Origin: DASRFS01 sp035260725
GTDB taxonomy: Bacteria > Patescibacteriota > Microgenomatia > Levybacterales > UBA12049
Direction: 5' to 3'
Assembly: GCA_035260725.1 (NCBI GenBank)
Contig: DATFUR010000004.1
Location: 1-6,909 of the forward strand
Length of the DNA: 6,909 nucleotides
Shown here in pieces: positions 1 through 5,715 of this stretch (the first letter of the stretch is position 1; the number at the start of each line of letters is the position of its first letter). The translations under genes were made by a program, and so were the position numbers. The notes beneath the pieces were generated by a model, which worked only from the letters and a program-made list of their open reading frames with translations, ran no database searches and was not told the origin of the DNA.

Positions 1-9
1 TTCTGGTAG

Positions 10-15
10 TATATA
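10..15 (+). promoter_or_regulatory. Possible leaderless -10 element for the debranching-enzyme-like gene
   Basis: TATATA lies 7 nt before the ATG at 23. An alternative register of the same TATATATAAG run gives a 5-nt gap. No Shine-Dalgarno-like purine run precedes the ATG. The arrangement resembles the clearer TATAAT boxes in front of the genes at 2504 and 5716, so transcription probably starts at or next to the start codon. The -35 region is outside the window, and AT-rich DNA gives such matches easily, so confidence is modest. Confidence 0.4.
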
Positions 16-22
16 TAAGTGA

Positions 23-1336
23 ATGGACGATACCCACAAGCTACGACTAAACATCTACAAATCACTTCTTGATCTCACTACAACAGATGGAATAAATGCC
101 TCGGGGGCAGATGAAGCCTACGGATGTATTTTTGGCAGAGACTCAAGCGTTACAATTTTAAAACTTCTTAATATTTTAAAAAGAAGCTCGGCTTCCTCTT
201 ATTTTGATTCTATATTTTTCAAAAAAATTATAAGAGCCAATCTTTTGACTCTTGTTGCACTGCAAGGGAGTCAATCAAATATAGAAAGCGGAGAAGAGCC
301 GGGTAAATTCATTCATGAATACAGAAAAGACAACTTTGAAAGGCTTGTAAACCGTCCGCAGCCTTGGTATGTGTACCCCGACAAAAAACTTAGAAACTAT
401 GATTCCATAGACTCAACTCCGATGGCTCTTGTGGCAATCTATAAATATTGGCAAATAACATCGGATAATGAATTTTTGATAAAAGTTCTTCCAGCTGTTG
501 AAAAGGGTTTAAACTGGATGATTTCCTACGGGGATATGGATAAAGATAGTCTTTTGGAATACGAGCTCCCTCTTGGTCGAAAATCGGGCGGATTGTCTGT
601 GCAATCCTGGACAGATTCACGAGACTCCCTTCTTCGAAAAAGCGGAAAATTTCCAGCTTATCCAATAGCGCCCGTTGAAGTGCAAGGTTACGCTTGGCTT
701 GCTTTAAGACTCTGGGCCGATTTTTATATGGATAAAAAATTAAATTTTTCAAGAACGGAAGGTTTTGGTAGAAAGCTTTTGGCAACCTCCAAACAAATGA
801 AAAAAGTTTTCAACAAAAAATTTATTATTAAAGATAACAATCTGTATTTTGCCGCACAGGCTTTGGACGGATATAAAAGAAAAATAAAAACAGTAACCGG
901 AAATCCATTACTTCTTTTGTGGGCAACTTACAAAGAGAACGGGCAAAGAGAATCTATAATTGAAGAAAAATATATAAACGATTTGGTGGAGCGTTCTTTC
1001 CAGACAGACTTGTTTGATGATGACGGCGGAATAAGGACCATGAGTACAAAGTCTCCTACATTTAACCCTGGAGTTAACTCGTATCATAATGGGAGTTTTT
1101 GGCCAAAGCTAAATGGCATGGCTCATGAAGGTCTGCAAAACTGGGGTTTTGAGAGCCAGGCCGACAGACTTAAAGAGGCAACACTAAAACCAATTGCATA
1201 TTTCGGAACGCCCATGGAGCTTTATACAAAAGATAATAATGGCTCTTATCAAAACTATGTTTCGAATTTCGGTAAACTCGGCTGTAAGCATCAGGCTTGG
1301 ACGGCGGCTGCAGTTTTGGATCTTCTAACAAACTAA
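23..1336 (+). CDS. Glycogen debranching enzyme-like (amylo-alpha-1,6-glucosidase type) six-hairpin glycosidase
   Basis: This 437-aa protein resembles the C-terminal (alpha/alpha)6-barrel domain of amylo-alpha-1,6-glucosidases and related six-hairpin glycosidases. That family hydrolyses alpha-1,6 branch stubs or related alpha-glucosides. Visible family-like blocks are GRDSSVT (38-44), EPGKFIHEYR (92-101), YDSIDSTP (126-133), QSWTDSRDS (194-202), PVEVQGYAWLALR (217-229), GGIRTMS (335-341), YHNGSFWP (354-361) and HQAWTAAAVLDLL (423-435). The tryptophan and acidic residues fit an (alpha/alpha)6 sugar-binding groove, but I cannot assign catalytic acids with certainty. There is no signal peptide or membrane helix, so it should be cytoplasmic. 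It lacks the GH13-like or N-terminal sugar-binding domains of full debranching enzymes, which is common for stand-alone bacterial forms. The start at 23 is favoured by the adjacent -10-like box. A GT4 glycosyltransferase follows 58 bp downstream, suggesting a shared glycan pathway. The exact substrate is unknown; trehalose- or glucan-directed relatives are alternatives. Confidence 0.8.
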   Translation: MDDTHKLRLNIYKSLLDLTTTDGINASGADEAYGCIFGRDSSVTILKLLNILKRSSASSYFDSIFFKKIIRANLLTLVALQGSQSNIESGEEPGKFIHEYRKDNFERLVNRPQPWYVYPDKKLRNYDSIDSTPMALVAIYKYWQITSDNEFLIKVLPAVEKGLNWMISYGDMDKDSLLEYELPLGRKSGGLSVQSWTDSRDSLLRKSGKFPAYPIAPVEVQGYAWLALRLWADFYMDKKLNFSRTEGFGRKLLATSKQMKKVFNKKFIIKDNNLYFAAQALDGYKRKIKTVTGNPLLLLWATYKENGQRESIIEEKYINDLVERSFQTDLFDDDGGIRTMSTKSPTFNPGVNSYHNGSFWPKLNGMAHEGLQNWGFESQADRLKEATLKPIAYFGTPMELYTKDNNGSYQNYVSNFGKLGCKHQAWTAAAVLDLLTN

Positions 1337-1379
1337 GTCCTCAAAACTTACATAATTTTTACTACGGACTGATAAGTTT
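1336..1379 (+). repeat. Two interleaved inverted repeats in the gap between the glycosidase and GT4 genes
   Basis: AGTCC (1336-1340) is complementary to GGACT (1366-1370), and AAACTTA (1344-1350) is complementary to TAAGTTT (1373-1379). The arms run in the order A, B, A', B', so the two stems cannot form as simple separate hairpins. They would be either mutually exclusive or a pseudoknot. A CATAAT box (1351-1356) lies between the arms and could be a weak -10 for the GT4 gene. The stems are short and AT-rich, and chance is a serious alternative. Confidence 0.3.
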
Positions 1380-1394
1380 ATTTCTCTTAAAGCT

Positions 1395-2483
1395 ATGAAA
1401 GACTATAAATTAAAGATCGCACAAATTGCGCCCTTGTGGCATAAGATCCCTCCCAAAGAATACGGAGGGACAGAGCGCGTGGTGTCTGTTCTTACAGAAG
1501 AGTTGGTAAGAAGAGGACACGATGTGACTTTATTTGCGACGGGAGATTCCGAAACATCGGCAAAGCTGGTATCCACTTATCCCAAAGGCTTGCGGGAAGC
1601 AGGAATAAGAAACCCGGCAGTTGTTAACGATTTAATACTTCAGCACGCGGGAGCGGCATATAAAATGCAAAATCAATTTGATGTTATCCACGATCATTTG
1701 GGTGGCAGCAGTCTTTCGATTGCAAATTTTATAAAAACTCCTGTCATAGTAACTCTGCATGGCCCTGTAACCCCGACAAAAAGGAAATTATATGAGATGT
1801 TCGACAATCCATATTACGTTTCCATTTCAAAATCCCAGGTCAAGTATTTCCCAAATATTAACCTCGCAGGCACTGTTTACAATGGGCTTCCCATGGAAAA
1901 TTATCCGTTCGAAAATAAAGATAAAGGGTATTTGCTGTTTGTCGGAAGAATCTCAAAGTTAAAAGGTGTGCATTATGCAATTCAGGTTGCAGAGGCTTTG
2001 GACCTTCCTCTTATTATTGCGGCAAAACTTGATACCCGCGACCTTTATTATTTCAAAAGATATATAAAACCCAAATTAACGGATAAAATCCAGTGGGTTG
2101 GGGAAGTCGGAGAAAAAGAAAGAAATGAGCTTATGGCCAGCGCGCTTTGCCTTCTAAATCCTATAACGTGGAAAGAGCCTTTTGGATTAACTATGATTGA
2201 GGCAATGGCTTGCGGGTCTCCGGTTGTCGCTTTTAACAGAGGTTCAATACCGGAGGTAATAGAAAACGGTAAAACAGGATTTATAGTGCGGGACGTTGGG
2301 GAAATGATAAGCGCTGTCAAGAGAATAAAGGAAATTCAAAGAGAAGACTGTCGGGAGTTTTCATTAAATAATTTTTCGGCCAAGGTTATGGCAGATAGAT
2401 ATGAGGAAATTTACTACAGCGTATTTGAAAGCAAATTGAGCCTAAAATCTGTTTTCTTCAATCGGGCATTAGGAATTAATTGA
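1395..2483 (+). CDS. GT4-family (GT-B fold) glycosyltransferase
   Basis: This 362-aa retaining glycosyltransferase should transfer a sugar from a nucleotide-sugar donor to an unidentified acceptor in the cytoplasm or at the inner face of the membrane. The N-terminal Rossmann domain starts with KIAQIAPLWHKIPP and the glycine loop YGGTERVV (23-30), followed by RRGHDVTLFATGDS (39-52), VIHDH (97-101) and VIVTLHGP (117-124). The C-terminal donor-binding domain has LLFVGRISKLKG (180-191) and the hallmark EX7E motif EPFGLTMIE (Glu261 and Glu269), then ACGSPVVAFNRGSIPEVI (272-289). The length is normal for GT4, and there is no signal peptide or transmembrane helix. The ATG at 1395 has no evident Shine-Dalgarno and no -10 box at the leaderless distance, so it may be read from the upstream gene's transcript. 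The donor and acceptor cannot be told from sequence. Its closest-looking relatives are the broad group of bacterial GT4 enzymes often annotated as generic or mannosyl transferases. Confidence 0.9.
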   Translation: MKDYKLKIAQIAPLWHKIPPKEYGGTERVVSVLTEELVRRGHDVTLFATGDSETSAKLVSTYPKGLREAGIRNPAVVNDLILQHAGAAYKMQNQFDVIHDHLGGSSLSIANFIKTPVIVTLHGPVTPTKRKLYEMFDNPYYVSISKSQVKYFPNINLAGTVYNGLPMENYPFENKDKGYLLFVGRISKLKGVHYAIQVAEALDLPLIIAAKLDTRDLYYFKRYIKPKLTDKIQWVGEVGEKERNELMASALCLLNPITWKEPFGLTMIEAMACGSPVVAFNRGSIPEVIENGKTGFIVRDVGEMISAVKRIKEIQREDCREFSLNNFSAKVMADRYEEIYYSVFESKLSLKSVFFNRALGIN

Positions 2484-2491
2484 ACTTCTAG

Positions 2492-2497
2492 TATAAT
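2492..2497 (+). promoter_or_regulatory. Consensus -10 element of a leaderless promoter for the CxxCxC/heme/CDF cassette
   Basis: A perfect TATAAT ends 6 nt before the ATG at 2504. Initiation at the usual distance would therefore start the mRNA at or within a base or so of the start codon. The -35 region 17 bp upstream, TTAGGA (2469-2474), matches TTGACA at only three positions and lies inside the end of the GT4 gene. AGAGG at 2498-2502 is only 1 nt from the ATG, too close to act as a Shine-Dalgarno. Confidence 0.7.
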
Positions 2498-2503
2498 AGA
2501 GGC

Positions 2504-2761
2504 ATGTGTTATAACTGCGGTTGCTTTAACCCAAACGACAACATGGGCAGTGATGATAATATTACTAACTCTACTTTCGATAAACTCACCAAAAAATGGA
2601 ATAAGGACTCCAAGGCAACAGCGAGAAATTTGTTGGAAGGCAATAAGGTCGACGAAAACCCCGATCTAAAAGAAATATTCGAGAAAGCAGCGAATACCTG
2701 GGGCCAGTCGGTCGGGGAAGCGAAATCTAATGCTCTTAAGTTATTAAAAACCTCTAAATGA
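2504..2761 (+). CDS. Small protein of unknown function with N-terminal CxxCxC motif
   Basis: This 85-aa soluble protein starts MCYNCGC, placing Cys2, Cys5 and Cys7 in a CxxCxC cluster. It is followed by NPNDNMG (9-15) and an otherwise charged, probably alpha-helical body with no other cysteine. Such a cluster could bind a metal ion or an iron-sulfur centre, perhaps as a dimer because three thiols make an incomplete site. That is inference. I recognise the general type, short proteins beginning with a CYxCGC-like motif, from CPR genomes, where they are annotated as hypothetical. The gene has its own TATAAT promoter 6 nt before the ATG. Its TGA stop overlaps the ATG of the next gene (ATGA at 2758-2761), so it should be translationally coupled to the heme membrane protein. 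Codon bias and the promoter support a real gene; no function is assigned. Confidence 0.8.
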   Translation: MCYNCGCFNPNDNMGSDDNITNSTFDKLTKKWNKDSKATARNLLEGNKVDENPDLKEIFEKAANTWGQSVGEAKSNALKLLKTSK

Positions 2762-3378
2762 AATATCTTTTTAGGAACATTCGCTTCTATATCCTTCTTC
2801 TTAGCTTTGTACTCTCGATCCTTATTTATTTTTCCTCGTGGAGCTTAATTCAGCTTGTTCAAACATATGCGCTTACCGCTGCTTTTTATTTATACCTAAC
2901 ACTTCTTGCAGGACCCCTTTGCTACACGTTTAAATTTTTACCCTTTAGGATGCAATACATAAAAGCCCGGCGTGCTATTGGATTTTCCGCATTTTATTTT
3001 GGTCTTCTGCATGCTCTTTTTGCATTTTTTGGAGTACTCGGAGGGTTTCAAAGCTTGCCCACATTGCCGGGTAAGTACCTTATTGCCATTTCTTTAAGCT
3101 TTACGTCTTTAATTATTCTGACTATTATGGCGGCAACTGCTTTTGATTTTATGATCGAAAAACTTACTTTTCCCAGATGGAAATTTTTACACAGATTTGT
3201 TTATCTTGTTGGAATATTTATCCTAATCCACGCACTTCTAATCGGTTCCCATTTCCAAAAAGATGGTTTAATTCGAAGCGTCTCTTTTGTTCTTATTGCC
3301 TTTTTAATTATTCTTGAAATTCCCCGTGTTATAATTTTTATAAAGAGCAAAATTAATGGAAAAAAAGCGAAAAATTGA
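2758..3378 (+). CDS. Ferric-reductase-like / MsrQ-like heme b membrane protein
   Basis: This 206-aa protein has about six predicted transmembrane helices (roughly 9-27, 36-56, 75-95, 107-127, 144-163 and 172-193) and a lysine-rich C-terminal tail. It fits the ferric reductase-like transmembrane domain superfamily, which includes MsrQ, the heme-binding partner of the periplasmic MsrP methionine sulfoxide reductase. Family-like blocks are RRAIGFSAFYFGLLHALF (71-88) and KFLHRFVYLVGIFILIHAL (142-160). Candidate heme ligands are His85, His145 and His158, with an extra His165. The 60- and 13-residue spacings between the first three match my recollection of E. coli MsrQ's conserved histidines. There is no FAD/NAD(P)H-binding domain, so electrons would have to come from quinone or another protein. 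No msrP is present in this window, so calling it msrQ would go too far. It starts inside the stop of the CxxCxC gene and overlaps the CDF transporter gene by 23 bp. Confidence 0.8.
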   Translation: MKYLFRNIRFYILLLSFVLSILIYFSSWSLIQLVQTYALTAAFYLYLTLLAGPLCYTFKFLPFRMQYIKARRAIGFSAFYFGLLHALFAFFGVLGGFQSLPTLPGKYLIAISLSFTSLIILTIMAATAFDFMIEKLTFPRWKFLHRFVYLVGIFILIHALLIGSHFQKDGLIRSVSFVLIAFLIILEIPRVIIFIKSKINGKKAKN

Positions 3379-4276
3379 TAAAAAACTTACCGCAAGGCGC
3401 ATAATCCTAACCTCTTTTGTAGTGGATGCCCTGGATGTAGTCTTGAATTTTTTTGTGGCAATTTTATCCGGCAGTGTAATAATGGTGACTCAAGTTTTGG
3501 AAGGAGTAGCAGACATGTCTGCGTCGGGATTTCTCTTGGTGGGATTATCCCGGTCAATGCGAAAGGAAGATAAAAATCACCCTTTTGGATACGGAAGAGA
3601 AATATATTTTTGGACCCTTTTGTCGGCCCTTATAATGTTTGGAATAACCTCGACTCTTTCTTTTTATTTGGGATATAGAAGATTTACTCAGCCCGTTGTA
3701 GTACACGACACCAATCTGGCACTTTTGGTTTTGGCAGTTACTCTTTTTACAAACGGATACGCTTTTTTACTTAGCCTTAAGAGGCTTCTTCGAAATAGAA
3801 GTCTAAAAAGTATTATTAAAATTTTTTACAGATCGTCGCTGGTTGAGACGAAGACAACTTTTACGCTGGACCTAATGGGTACGACTGCATCTTTTTTGGG
3901 GCTCGTAGCTCTTTTTGTCTACAGCATAACAGGGGATGGAAGATTTGACGGGATTGGAGCAATGGTCATAGGGGCAAATCTTGCTGTCTTATCGATTTTT
4001 CTGGTTTTGGGAATTAAAGATCTTCTCATAGGAAGAAGTGCATCTTTGGAAACAGAAGAAAAAATTAAAACCGCTGCATTGAGCGTTGAGAAAGTAGATA
4101 AAATATCGGATCTAAAAACTTTGCATTTGGGTTCGGAAAAACTTTTAGTAAGTTTGGACGTTGATATTAAGGGAGGATTAAGAAAAAAAGAATTGGAAAG
4201 AATAATAGGAGAAATAGAATTAAAAATAAAAAAAGTTATTCCATCCGCAAAATACGTTTTCGTAGAGTTGGAATAA
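3356..4276 (+). CDS. Cation diffusion facilitator (CDF) family metal transporter
   Basis: This 306-aa inner-membrane protein exports divalent metal cations, typically zinc, manganese or iron, in exchange for protons, and usually works as a dimer. It has six predicted helices (about 16-37, 40-64, 83-105, 119-141, 173-192 and 198-220) and a cytoplasmic C-terminal domain (about 230-306). The CDF signature HPFGYGR is at 75-81 at the start of TM3. TM2 carries EGVAD (Glu49, Asp53), corresponding to the usual acidic pair of the transport site. In TM5 Asp172 is kept, but the position where a His of HxxxD is expected appears to be Thr168. The C-terminal LHLGSEKLLVSLDVDI resembles the ZnT9-like bacterial subgroup. 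The ATG lies inside the preceding gene, with no clear Shine-Dalgarno, implying translational coupling. The metal cannot be predicted with confidence. Confidence 0.9.
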   Translation: MEKKRKIDKKLTARRIILTSFVVDALDVVLNFFVAILSGSVIMVTQVLEGVADMSASGFLLVGLSRSMRKEDKNHPFGYGREIYFWTLLSALIMFGITSTLSFYLGYRRFTQPVVVHDTNLALLVLAVTLFTNGYAFLLSLKRLLRNRSLKSIIKIFYRSSLVETKTTFTLDLMGTTASFLGLVALFVYSITGDGRFDGIGAMVIGANLAVLSIFLVLGIKDLLIGRSASLETEEKIKTAALSVEKVDKISDLKTLHLGSEKLLVSLDVDIKGGLRKKELERIIGEIELKIKKVIPSAKYVFVELE

Positions 4277-4283
4277 CAGTCGT

Positions 4284-4343
4284 TTAAGCAGCAGATGCTA
4301 GGGGATTTGGTATTTCTGCAACCCCAATTTCTGAATCACTCAT
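4284..4343 (-). other. Doubtful 19-codon ORF preceded by GGAGGG, downstream of the DUF1861 gene
   Basis: On the minus strand, an ATG at 4343 opens 19 codons ending in TAA at 4284-4286. The frame is also open for about eight codons upstream, giving a protein-like reading (RIIGGMSDSEIG, then VAEIPNPLASAA). CGGAGGG (4344-4350), a strong anti-16S match, directly abuts the ATG, which is closer than a normal ribosome binding site. It could be a tiny peptide gene, the decayed tail of a former gene, or chance. It lies in the 96-bp gap between the convergent CDF and DUF1861 genes. Confidence 0.15.
4301..4325 (+). terminator. Possible weak terminator hairpin between convergent genes
   Basis: GGGG (4301-4304) pairs with CCCC (4322-4325), and TTG (4307-4309) with CAA (4319-4321). 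This leaves a 2-nt bulge and a 9-nt loop, 25 bp after the CDF stop. On the + strand it is followed only by AATTTCTG rather than a clean U tract, so intrinsic termination is uncertain. No better hairpin was seen between the two convergent genes. Confidence 0.25.
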
Positions 4344-4372
4344 CCCTCCGATAATTCTGGCTCTGTTTTAGA

Positions 4373-5662
4373 TTAAGCAACTAGCCGTAGATAAGATAAA
4401 TTAATATCAAGCATTGGATCACGTATTATTTTTCTTCCAATTCGAAAATCACTAATTCCATTTGTTTTTCTTACTGTTCCGTCAGGTAGTTTTTCTATCC
4501 CCCCTGTAAAAGACACATCATCTGTCAATTGCGGAATTTTTAGATTTTTGCTTGGAGTTTTTTCAGATTTCGGGAAATCTGATCGGTCAGCAATTACTTT
4601 TATTAGTGGCTTGAGAACGCTTGTCACTGGATCTTCCTGCCACAATAATTGACCTGTCGCGAGGTCGGTTAACATCCAGATGTCGTAATAATGTAGCTTT
4701 ATTACATTACCGTTGGTGTCGTATTCTTTTTCAGCAATATGTCCATATATTTGTCCGTCGGGTAAAGGGAAATTTGGTCCGCCATGATTGGTATCTTGAA
4801 AATTTGTTGTAAGAAGATCTGCTTTGGTTAATGGATTTAAATTTACATCGTTTTTGTAGCTTTCCCAATCAGGATAATCGCGTAAAGCAAATTTACCTGC
4901 ACCACCAACCTCCCCTTGTGGCCGATAAAAGGCTCTTACTCGGTCGTCTAGTTGAATAGGCCGGTTATCTTTGCCCGGTATTGTTTGAAAAAATCTCAAA
5001 TTTCTTACATCCGGTCCTCTAAATTGTTCTGTGTAATAATTTGTTATTTTGCCGTCCTTATTTGCATTAATTCGTACGACGCCAAGTACCGGATTACCTT
5101 TATTGTCAAGTGTTACCGATGGATCTTGTGCCATATCAATTATTGGTCTTGTGTGATCAAATGTGTATTTTCCAGTTTGTGGATTCTCTTTGATAAAACC
5201 CACCAGCGACAATTCACTGTTGCGTGGCTCAAGCCTAACTGCCATAATTCTGTCTCCTTTATCGTCAAAAGGCTGAGTAGGGTTATACCAATCTATTGGA
5301 GTACCTTCTTCAACTATTTCTCCTCTTACATTTTTTACTTCGTGAGAAATATTTTTTCTGCCTTGATCAATAAATAATTGTCTAAGCTGTGGTTCGTCAA
5401 GATCTACAGGTAGTAATTCTCCGGGAATATATCTTCCTTTTTTTATTTCTAAATCTCTTTGCCTCACATATTCATTATGCAATACACTGGCGAGTGGAAT
5501 TAAGGGGGCAGATCCTGTTATTTCTTTATATTCTTGCAGGCTAATAATTTTAGGACGCAATCTTTGCACATCCATATGCTGAGGGTCGGTTTCTACTTTT
5601 CTAGTCAGGACGGCTTGAGGAGTAGGGGAATAAGAAGGCTGAGTTTCGACTGATAAAGACAT
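4373..5662 (-). CDS. DUF1861 / MTP-1 family five-bladed beta-propeller protein (GT108-like mannan transferase/phosphorylase relative)
   Basis: This 429-aa cytoplasmic protein (no signal peptide or membrane helix) matches the DUF1861/MTP-1 family, related in fold to GH130 and GH43-type five-bladed propellers. Family blocks are DWYNPTQPF (124-132), MAVRLEPRNSE (140-150), MAQDPSVT (177-184), FRGPDVRNLRFF (214-225), AFYRPQG (244-250), the GGAGKF turn (253-258), NHGGPNF (292-298), GQIYGHIA (303-310), DRSDFP (359-364), FTGGIEKLPDGT (385-396) and GISDFRIG (402-409). Characterised eukaryotic members, the Leishmania MTPs (CAZy GT108), make and phosphorolyse beta-1,2-mannan. NPT and QDP may correspond to GH130's NP and EDPR motifs, which is inference. 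Residues 1-~120 precede the propeller and are unusually long for the family; they include a helix-prone stretch (about 40-75) I do not recognise. Unlike its neighbours it has a Shine-Dalgarno (AGGA, 8 nt before the ATG) and a TTGACA promoter. Substrate and activity are not established. Confidence 0.85.
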   Translation of the reverse strand: MSLSVETQPSYSPTPQAVLTRKVETDPQHMDVQRLRPKIISLQEYKEITGSAPLIPLASVLHNEYVRQRDLEIKKGRYIPGELLPVDLDEPQLRQLFIDQGRKNISHEVKNVRGEIVEEGTPIDWYNPTQPFDDKGDRIMAVRLEPRNSELSLVGFIKENPQTGKYTFDHTRPIIDMAQDPSVTLDNKGNPVLGVVRINANKDGKITNYYTEQFRGPDVRNLRFFQTIPGKDNRPIQLDDRVRAFYRPQGEVGGAGKFALRDYPDWESYKNDVNLNPLTKADLLTTNFQDTNHGGPNFPLPDGQIYGHIAEKEYDTNGNVIKLHYYDIWMLTDLATGQLLWQEDPVTSVLKPLIKVIADRSDFPKSEKTPSKNLKIPQLTDDVSFTGGIEKLPDGTVRKTNGISDFRIGRKIIRDPMLDINLSYLRLVA

Positions 5663-5670
5663 AATCGAAT

Positions 5671-5674
5671 TCCT
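5671..5674 (-). promoter_or_regulatory. Shine-Dalgarno of the DUF1861 gene
   Basis: On the minus strand AGGA sits 8 nt before the ATG at 5662, with a further AGAGG at 5680-5676. This supports that ATG as the true start. It is the only gene in the window with a well-placed ribosome binding site, contrasting with the leaderless arrangement of neighbouring genes. Confidence 0.6.
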
Positions 5675-5685
5675 GCCTCTTATTT

Positions 5686-5715
5686 AATCTAACGACTTTT
5701 TGTTATAATTGTCAA
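5686..5715 (-). promoter_or_regulatory. Promoter of the DUF1861 gene (TTGACA / TAGATT)
   Basis: On the minus strand a perfect -35 hexamer TTGACA occupies 5715-5710. It is followed after 18 bp by TAGATT (5691-5686), a 4/6 match to TATAAT. Initiation about 7 nt further on would give a leader of roughly 17-20 nt that includes the AGGA ribosome binding site. The -35 box directly touches the ychF start codon on the other strand. Confidence 0.55.
5701..5709 (+). promoter_or_regulatory. ychF: Extended -10 leaderless promoter of ychF
   Basis: TGT followed by a perfect TATAAT (5704-5709) forms an extended -10 element (TGnTATAAT) exactly 6 nt before the ychF ATG, the same gap as at 2492-2504. There is no convincing -35 (TATTTA at 5681-5686 is a 2/6 match) and no Shine-Dalgarno. 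The extended -10 probably compensates for the weak -35, and the transcript should start at the start codon. Confidence 0.7.

Noticed and set aside
390..785. Minus-strand 131-codon ORF
   Set aside because: It lies wholly inside the glycosidase gene, whose motifs are clear, and encodes no recognisable domain.
2048..2320. Minus-strand 90-codon ORF
   Set aside because: It is antisense to the EX7E domain of the GT4 gene and has no independent start signals.
2498..2503. AGAGG as Shine-Dalgarno for the CxxCxC gene
   Set aside because: It is 1 nt from the ATG, and a transcript from the TATAAT box would not include it.
3356..3378. dnaX-like programmed -1 frameshift at the A7 tract
   Set aside because: The CDF frame is +1 relative to the upstream gene, so a -1 ribosomal shift would not join them. 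The CDF gene also has its own ATG.
4621..5377. Two plus-strand ORFs (4621-4812 and 4952-5377)
   Set aside because: Both are antisense to the well-supported DUF1861 gene. The Cys/Ile/Tyr-rich translations look like reverse-frame artefacts.
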